45,193 nt of DNA, taken from assembly GCA_002371615.1 (NCBI GenBank), contig DFGA01000007.1:1-45193 (forward strand). The letters run 5' to 3'. Of this stretch, positions 41,136-45,193 are shown in pieces. Position numbers and translations under genes: made by a program. Each line of letters opens with the position of its first letter. The first letter of the stretch is position 1. Origin of the DNA: Lachnospiraceae bacterium UBA3762 (GTDB lineage: Bacteria; Bacillota; Clostridia; Lachnospirales; Lachnospiraceae). The notes beneath the pieces were generated by a model that worked only from the letters and a program-made list of their open reading frames with translations, was not told the DNA's origin and ran no database searches.

Positions 41136-41208
41136 GGAACCATAGCTCAGCTGGGAGAGCATCTTCTTGACGTGGAGAGGGTCACAGGTTCGAGTCCTGC
41201 TGGTTCCA
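41136..41208 (+). tRNA. tRNA-Val (anticodon GAC)
   Basis: A 73-nt cloverleaf: acceptor GGAACCA/TGGTTCC, D-stem GCTC/GAGC, anticodon loop TTGACGT with anticodon GAC (Val, GUU/GUC codons), TTCGAGT T-loop. The CCA end is not encoded. The first T-stem pair is an A-C mismatch (A49, C65). Other arms pair fully. Confidence 0.95.
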
Positions 41209-41212
41209 TTTC

Positions 41213-41285
41213 GGGCCGTTGGCGCAGTTGGGAGCGCGCCACACTGGCAGTGTGGAGGTCGTGAGTTCGAATCTCATACGGTCCA
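41213..41285 (+). tRNA. tRNA-Ala (anticodon GGC)
   Basis: A 73-nt cloverleaf: acceptor GGGCCGT/ACGGTCC with the alanine identity pair G3-U70, D-stem GCGC/GCGC, anticodon loop CTGGCAG (anticodon GGC), TTCGAAT T-loop. CCA is not encoded. It lies 4 nt after tRNA-Val, so they form one transcription unit. Confidence 0.96.
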
Positions 41286-41388
41286 GGGTCGTCTCTTTAC
41301 TCCCATGATTTATTGGATAATAAGGTGATGCTTACATGATTGAAAAAGGTTTTGAAGAGAAAGGGATACAACAATAAACCTCTCTTCG

Positions 41389-41417
41389 TTGACCGAAAAT
41401 AGCCAAAATGTTATACT
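41389..41417 (+). promoter_or_regulatory. Promoter of the 27-aa peptide gene
   Basis: TTGACC (41389-41394), a 17-nt spacer, TATACT (41412-41417). Transcription should start near 41424, giving a leader of about 60 nt. Confidence 0.75.
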
Positions 41418-41482
41418 TTAATCAGTGATTACCTCATATTTGTTACTGTCAACATATGCTTTCCAACAAAAGGAGGAGAACT

Positions 41483-41566
41483 ATGAAAAACATTGTAACC
41501 GAAGAGGTAATCATCACTGTCATTAAAGCTGTCGAAGCAATTGTACTGACGCTACTTAAGCGATAA
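41483..41566 (+). CDS. 27-aa hydrophobic peptide, candidate small membrane peptide or type I toxin
   Basis: MKNIVTEEVIITVIKAVEA leads into a hydrophobic end, IVLTLLKR; the whole can form one amphipathic helix, like TisB-type peptides. AGGAGGAG lies 5 nt before the ATG, a near-perfect SD. The gene has its own consensus promoter and intrinsic terminator, so it is a stand-alone unit. The leader sequence TGATTACCTC (41426-41435) is perfectly complementary to GAGGTAATCA inside the ORF (41504-41513), enclosing the SD and start codon. No antisense promoter is obvious. Confidence 0.75.
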   Translation: MKNIVTEEVIITVIKAVEAIVLTLLKR

Positions 41567-41591
41567 TCAGACAACCGATCAGCCTGACAGG

Positions 41592-41617
41592 GGCATCTCC
41601 TTCGGGTGATGCCTTTT
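41592..41617 (+). terminator. Intrinsic terminator of the 27-aa peptide gene
   Basis: GGCATC-TCCTTCGGGT-GATGCC followed by TTTT. It ends exactly at the stop codon of the convergent 578-aa gene. Confidence 0.85.
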
Positions 41618-43354
41618 CTATTTCCAGCTTATTTCATATCTTTTTGACTTTTTTGTTTTTTGGTGCCAGATTCTTTCGGGCATATTATTCTTCGAAAGTG
41701 TAATAATCTGATCATCTCCAACAGTTTCAATATAATCCCAATAATTCCCTATATCAAAGTCGTTCACTCTTATAAATCGGATTACTGATTGTGCCAGAGA
41801 TCCTTCTTCATCATATTTTACATCAGGCTGATCATACATTCGTATTGCCTTTATTTCATCATCTCCGCTGAACTGCAAATAGAATCTATCGCTGCCGCGA
41901 TGTATTCGTTGAAGCGCCTTATATAAACGATCATACTCATCATCTATTATTCCAAGAATTTCCTCTTCTTCCTTCAGTGAATCTTTGAATCTATACCCAC
42001 CAATCAACAAATATAATAATAATATTGTATTATTTCTAATAATCTTTACTTCATCAAAATCGGTAATATTATCTCTATGAAAATGTTCATTTCTATCTTC
42101 GTCACCATAGTTCCTCAGATAATCACATACAACGCCGACACCGTCATTACTAATAGTCCATTTGTCCTTATTGTCCTCGATGAACACCCTATATGAACCC
42201 ATGTCTTTCTTAAAATATTTTGTATAATCTTCAATAAACTTAATAACAGGGAAGTGTGTTTTGTGATGCTTCTTAATATCTGTTATCGGTATATTATCTG
42301 GTATTTTACTCTTACGACTTATCCACCGATTTTCACCGAAATCCGTATTAAATACAAGTGTATGCATCAATTGCTCTACAGATTTCAAGTAACCAGATAC
42401 TATCGACGTATATTCAAAACTGCCGCCCTTTTCAAAAATACGGTACATATATTCAGACGTAAGAAAGCATTTCGCGAAATTGCACCGCCCAATCAATGCC
42501 TTGTACAAACCACAACCCACAAAATTGTTCTCAATGATTTTGCAATCTTCCTCTGACAATATCTTGGATGCTCTTTCAACTATATCTTTATCGTCATCCT
42601 TTATCACTCTGTATTTTAGCGACCTATAATCAATCTCTCGAAGTAATATTTTTAATTCATCCTTAAAATCCGATAGATATCTAAACGACATCTCTGGAAT
42701 TGTTTTTAGTCCCACTTCTTTATTTGCATATTCGATCGCTTTGGTGATTTCATCATAGTATATTTCATAAATATCATCTGAAAACATATCCTTAAAAAAT
42801 CTTCTCATCGTTATACATTTTCCAAATGATCTACTACCTTTGGGTACGTATGCGTCTTTCTTTTCAGATGTTTCATAATCGTTCCATTCTATTACATATA
42901 CATACTTAATCCGGTTTTTCTTTATAAATCTATATAATGAAAAACTACCCCGTATGTCAGAGTGAAAAAACATATTGGAATAACAAAAGCCCACACGATC
43001 CTTACCCATCTTAATGATGAACTCGAAACCAAAGTCATCTATTTCTCTAAAGTTTTTATAGTATGGCTCCGTACCATAAGAATTAATAGGTTCAACACTT
43101 ATACTATCATCACCTAATTCTCGAATAAGATCTGTCAGTACACCTGTTATTAGCTCAATCCGTATTCCGTCCTCCAAGAATCTTTCATAATACTCATATT
43201 CGAAATACATGCTATCGGCAGGTTCAAGTGCCGGGAATATAAAACTTGAAGAAATATTAGGTCTGTTCACCGTTTTCGTTACATCTTTAATTCTATTCAA
43301 AAACTTATTTGTGTGCTTTTTTATTATTTCACTAGCACGATCGATGTCTAACAT
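41618..43354 (-). CDS. Hypothetical protein, 578 aa
   Basis: I do not recognise this family. It is a large, soluble, highly charged, AT-rich gene product with many Tyr, Asp and Lys. A beta-rich N-terminal half (about 80-180) includes FEFIIKMGKDRVGFCYSN and IKYVYVIEWNDYE. A helical second half carries EHFHRDNITDFDEVKIIRNN. No signal peptide or TM segment is evident. A good SD (AGGAAGGA) precedes ATG 43354. Position beside tRNAs and distinct base composition suggest an acquired gene; a defence or regulatory role is possible but unsupported. Confidence 0.75.
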   Translation of the reverse strand: MLDIDRASEIIKKHTNKFLNRIKDVTKTVNRPNISSSFIFPALEPADSMYFEYEYYERFLEDGIRIELITGVLTDLIRELGDDSISVEPINSYGTEPYYKNFREIDDFGFEFIIKMGKDRVGFCYSNMFFHSDIRGSFSLYRFIKKNRIKYVYVIEWNDYETSEKKDAYVPKGSRSFGKCITMRRFFKDMFSDDIYEIYYDEITKAIEYANKEVGLKTIPEMSFRYLSDFKDELKILLREIDYRSLKYRVIKDDDKDIVERASKILSEEDCKIIENNFVGCGLYKALIGRCNFAKCFLTSEYMYRIFEKGGSFEYTSIVSGYLKSVEQLMHTLVFNTDFGENRWISRKSKIPDNIPITDIKKHHKTHFPVIKFIEDYTKYFKKDMGSYRVFIEDNKDKWTISNDGVGVVCDYLRNYGDEDRNEHFHRDNITDFDEVKIIRNNTILLLYLLIGGYRFKDSLKEEEEILGIIDDEYDRLYKALQRIHRGSDRFYLQFSGDDEIKAIRMYDQPDVKYDEEGSLAQSVIRFIRVNDFDIGNYWDYIETVGDDQIITLSKNNMPERIWHQKTKKSKRYEISWK

Positions 43355-43412
43355 GTAATATCCTTCCTATTTATCCACTGTATCTTTAGTATCGATTATA
43401 AGCGATCAAATA

Positions 43413-44249
43413 TCATCTCTTAATTGTAAATGGTACTTTTCCTGTCCATCTGTTCGTGTTCGTTCCCTCATATATCACATCATCAACAATTGTATAAGCT
43501 ACCTTGCCTGAATACCGACTTGTATTCGTTCCTTCATATACAACACCGTCTAAAATTTTGTAGGCAATGCTACCTGAATACCTACCTGTATCCGTACCTT
43601 TATATATTACATTATCTTTAATCATATATGCCACCTTACCGGAATACTTACCTGTATCCCATCCCTCGTATATTTTATCGTTTTTTAATGTGTACATTTG
43701 TTTTCCCCCAGTCCCAGAGTATATTCTGATTTCCGGTGCATTCATTTCTTCCCATTGTTTATCCATGTATGCAACTGCTACCTGAGCAGCAAACTCCAAT
43801 AATGAATTTGCCAGTTCACTTGATGAAGAATACGTACTATCTGACACCTTCTCTTGATCATGAATAGAGCTATCCTCGCGAACCTGTATTTCATCATTAT
43901 GATTCTTCGACTCATCATTAAGGGGATATTTTTCTCCATCTTTTGTAGATATTGTGTTTAATTTATCATCTGTTTTATTTGCAATTAATCGTTTTTCGAC
44001 TATACCCTTATCTATTGCCTCCAAAATTGCCTCATTCTCTTCTTGTGCACATATATCGTGAAGTTGGATGCAAAACCGGTGTCCTATTATTGTTTTAGGG
44101 GTAAACTTATCTATAATAGTCTTTGCTACTTTTGTATTATTAATGTCGTACTTATCCTTTACAGCTTTTACAAGCTGCAATTCTTTCCTTGCTTCTGCAA
44201 GTTCTTCTTCCGTATCAAACTCAAAGTTTCCAAGTCTGTAATCCGACAT
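43413..44249 (-). CDS. Helical N-domain plus 22-residue tandem-repeat protein
   Basis: A 278-aa protein. The N-terminal ~85 residues (YRLGNFEFDTEEELAEARKE ... KFTPKTIIGHRF) form a helical module seen in small Lachnospiraceae proteins. A low-complexity acidic/Ser linker follows. The C-terminus has about four 22-residue repeats of the form GxxTxRYSGKVAYxIxDxVIYE, a beta-hairpin-type repeat. ATG 44249 is preferred over GTG 44264 because AGGGA lies 6 nt upstream of it. No export signal is present. The repeats may bind a surface or partner; function unknown. It lies between two other unknown genes on the same strand. Confidence 0.75.
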   Translation of the reverse strand: MSDYRLGNFEFDTEEELAEARKELQLVKAVKDKYDINNTKVAKTIIDKFTPKTIIGHRFCIQLHDICAQEENEAILEAIDKGIVEKRLIANKTDDKLNTISTKDGEKYPLNDESKNHNDEIQVREDSSIHDQEKVSDSTYSSSSELANSLLEFAAQVAVAYMDKQWEEMNAPEIRIYSGTGGKQMYTLKNDKIYEGWDTGKYSGKVAYMIKDNVIYKGTDTGRYSGSIAYKILDGVVYEGTNTSRYSGKVAYTIVDDVIYEGTNTNRWTGKVPFTIKR

Positions 44250-44278
44250 AGCCGTTCCCTTCACAAACGTAAAGCATA

Positions 44279-44830
44279 TTATTTCATTTCTATAGTTATA
44301 GTATGAACCTCGTCATAATTATCAAAATCAATCGAGATCCAAAATCCATTATCAAGAACAAAGTCATAATGCGTTCCTCCGGCATTACCTTGATATTCTT
44401 TTTGCAAATGACCTTTTTGTTTAGTAAGTATAGAATTAACAGTATTTCGATCGTCCCCTATTTTAATCCCATATGCATCGTAGTTTTCATATCCTGTGTA
44501 TTCCTTACTTAAAACAACCTTTTGAACATAATGATCGAACTGATCAAGAAAAAACTGCGGGTTTTCCCTATCAATGGTTTGCGTGTATCCATTTCCATTG
44601 CTGGCGAACCTGCTCTCTTCTATTCGATCATATAAATCCAGATAACTCATAAATACGTATTCTGAAATATCTATAGTATTATCTATGTCCATTTGAGTAA
44701 TGGAAGATTCTTCTGTTGTATCTTCAACTTCATCTTGAACTCTAACAACATCATTATAATTGTCGTCTTCGTCCTCCATTGACGATATAACACCAATCCG
44801 TGGAGCATCACCTCTGATTTCATTTTTCAA
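44279..44830 (-). CDS. C-terminal part of a frameshifted membrane-anchored protein
   Basis: The frame continues upstream without an ATG to about 44893; the nominal start is a TTG with no SD. It encodes a proline/acidic linker, a ~30-residue acidic stretch (VRVQDEVEDTTEESS) and a globular C-terminal domain with DLYDRIEESRF, QFDHYVQKVV and GGTHYDFVLDNGFWISI. It is best read as the continuation of the frame at 44845-45193, shifted by one base at the G6 tract 44867-44872. Function unknown. Confidence 0.6.
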   Translation of the reverse strand: MKNEIRGDAPRIGVISSMEDEDDNYNDVVRVQDEVEDTTEESSITQMDIDNTIDISEYVFMSYLDLYDRIEESRFASNGNGYTQTIDRENPQFFLDQFDHYVQKVVLSKEYTGYENYDAYGIKIGDDRNTVNSILTKQKGHLQKEYQGNAGGTHYDFVLDNGFWISIDFDNYDEVHTITIEMK

Positions 44831-44844
44831 TTCTTTTTCAGCAT

Positions 44845-45193
44845 TTATTTGCGTTGGGTTTGGTATGGGGGGTGTGTAATGATAGGCTCAGAAGCCACTG
44901 GTTCTTCATTCTCCTCCAACTTAACAGGTTGTGTTTCTGTTTCTTTAAGTTCATCCATTAATTTATTAAATTTAGAACGACACCATAAAAAAAGCCAAAT
45001 AACACCCGCCAGTATAACTAATCTCTTGATAAGTCTAAATAACCTGTATAGTAAACGAATAACCGTTTTTGTTATAGACGGAGAATTTGGCCTTGATGTA
45101 TCAATTTGAGCATTATCATCAATATTTATTATTGGACTAGGAGACTTATCTGCGTTATCTGATTCGTTGTAAGCGCTAAATATTTCGGCGGAT
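44845..45193 (-). CDS. N-terminal/TM part of the same protein (partial at window edge)
   Basis: The frame is open from the right window edge. It encodes a polar Ser/Asp/Asn-rich segment, a basic amphipathic stretch (YRLFRLIKR) leading into one TM helix (LVILAGVIWLFLWC), then a Glu/Pro-rich linker ending in a stop at 44845. Restoring one C in the minus-strand C6 tract (G6, 44867-44872) would continue the linker as THPPIPNPTQINAEKE into the downstream frame. The 5' end is outside the window. Confidence 0.6.
   Translation of the reverse strand, partial: SAEIFSAYNESDNADKSPSPIINIDDNAQIDTSRPNSPSITKTVIRLLYRLFRLIKRLVILAGVIWLFLWCRSKFNKLMDELKETETQPVKLEENEEPVASEPIITHPPYQTQRK

Noticed and set aside
1..45193. 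CRISPR arrays, insertion sequences or prophage
   Set aside because: No regularly spaced repeats, transposase, integrase or phage structural genes were seen on either strand.

Overview
This window looks like a chromosomal segment of a Firmicute in the Lachnospiraceae (Butyrivibrio-like). The basis is a dnaG-rpoD-trmK-nucleoside kinase block, type A RNase P RNA, a CD1871A-type CXXC mini-protein, a pyrB-pyrI pair and several small proteins of a Lachnospiraceae style. Assignment is from gene content and recollection of families only; no search was run.

Layout. 1-3737 (+): the end of an unknown gene, a nitroreductase, pyrB-pyrI and a PreA-like flavin/Fe-S oxidoreductase. 3747-5645 (-): a frameshifted small gene, a LysM secreted protein, a hypothetical gene and the wreck of a xylulokinase-type FGGY kinase. 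5681-15279 (-): a tightly packed run in the order hybrid histidine kinase, proA, an 886-aa fusion protein (glycosyltransferase-like plus condensation-like), a solute-binding/permease fusion, and an ABC ATPase with a GHKL-like tail. 15327-23622 (-): rnpB, nucleoside kinase, trmK, rpoD, dnaG, a dGTPase-like HD protein and a D,D-carboxypeptidase, all housekeeping. 23743-26995 (-): a VanX-type dipeptidase, a HAD nucleotidase, an Fe-S membrane protein/CXXC peptide/TlpA trio, then a second, degraded copy of the HAD gene, so the trio lies between direct repeats.

27053-35470 is the most unusual part. Two NHLM-type peptidase/ABC exporter genes (-) face, across a shared promoter region, a 1271-aa gene (+) that fuses a B12-type radical SAM protein to a reverse transcriptase. 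The C39 domain of the first exporter has lost its catalytic Cys and His. No precursor peptide is obvious.

35778-36033 holds a compact type I toxin-antitoxin-like locus: a 34-aa membrane peptide and a convergent antisense RNA sharing one terminator, in the manner of the Fst/par family. 36153-39655 has small hypothetical genes, a frameshifted NYN-domain protein, a PAS-GGDEF diguanylate cyclase and a truncated AraC regulator. 39766-45193 has a PLD-family protein, tRNA-Val and tRNA-Ala, a second tiny hydrophobic peptide gene with its own promoter and terminator, and AT-rich genes of unknown function. The last of these is a membrane protein that runs off the window and is broken at a G6 tract.

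Signs of genome wear are frequent: frameshifts or internal deletions at 3747-3963, 5209-5645, 26692-26995, 36661-36750, 38977-39144 and 44867-44872.
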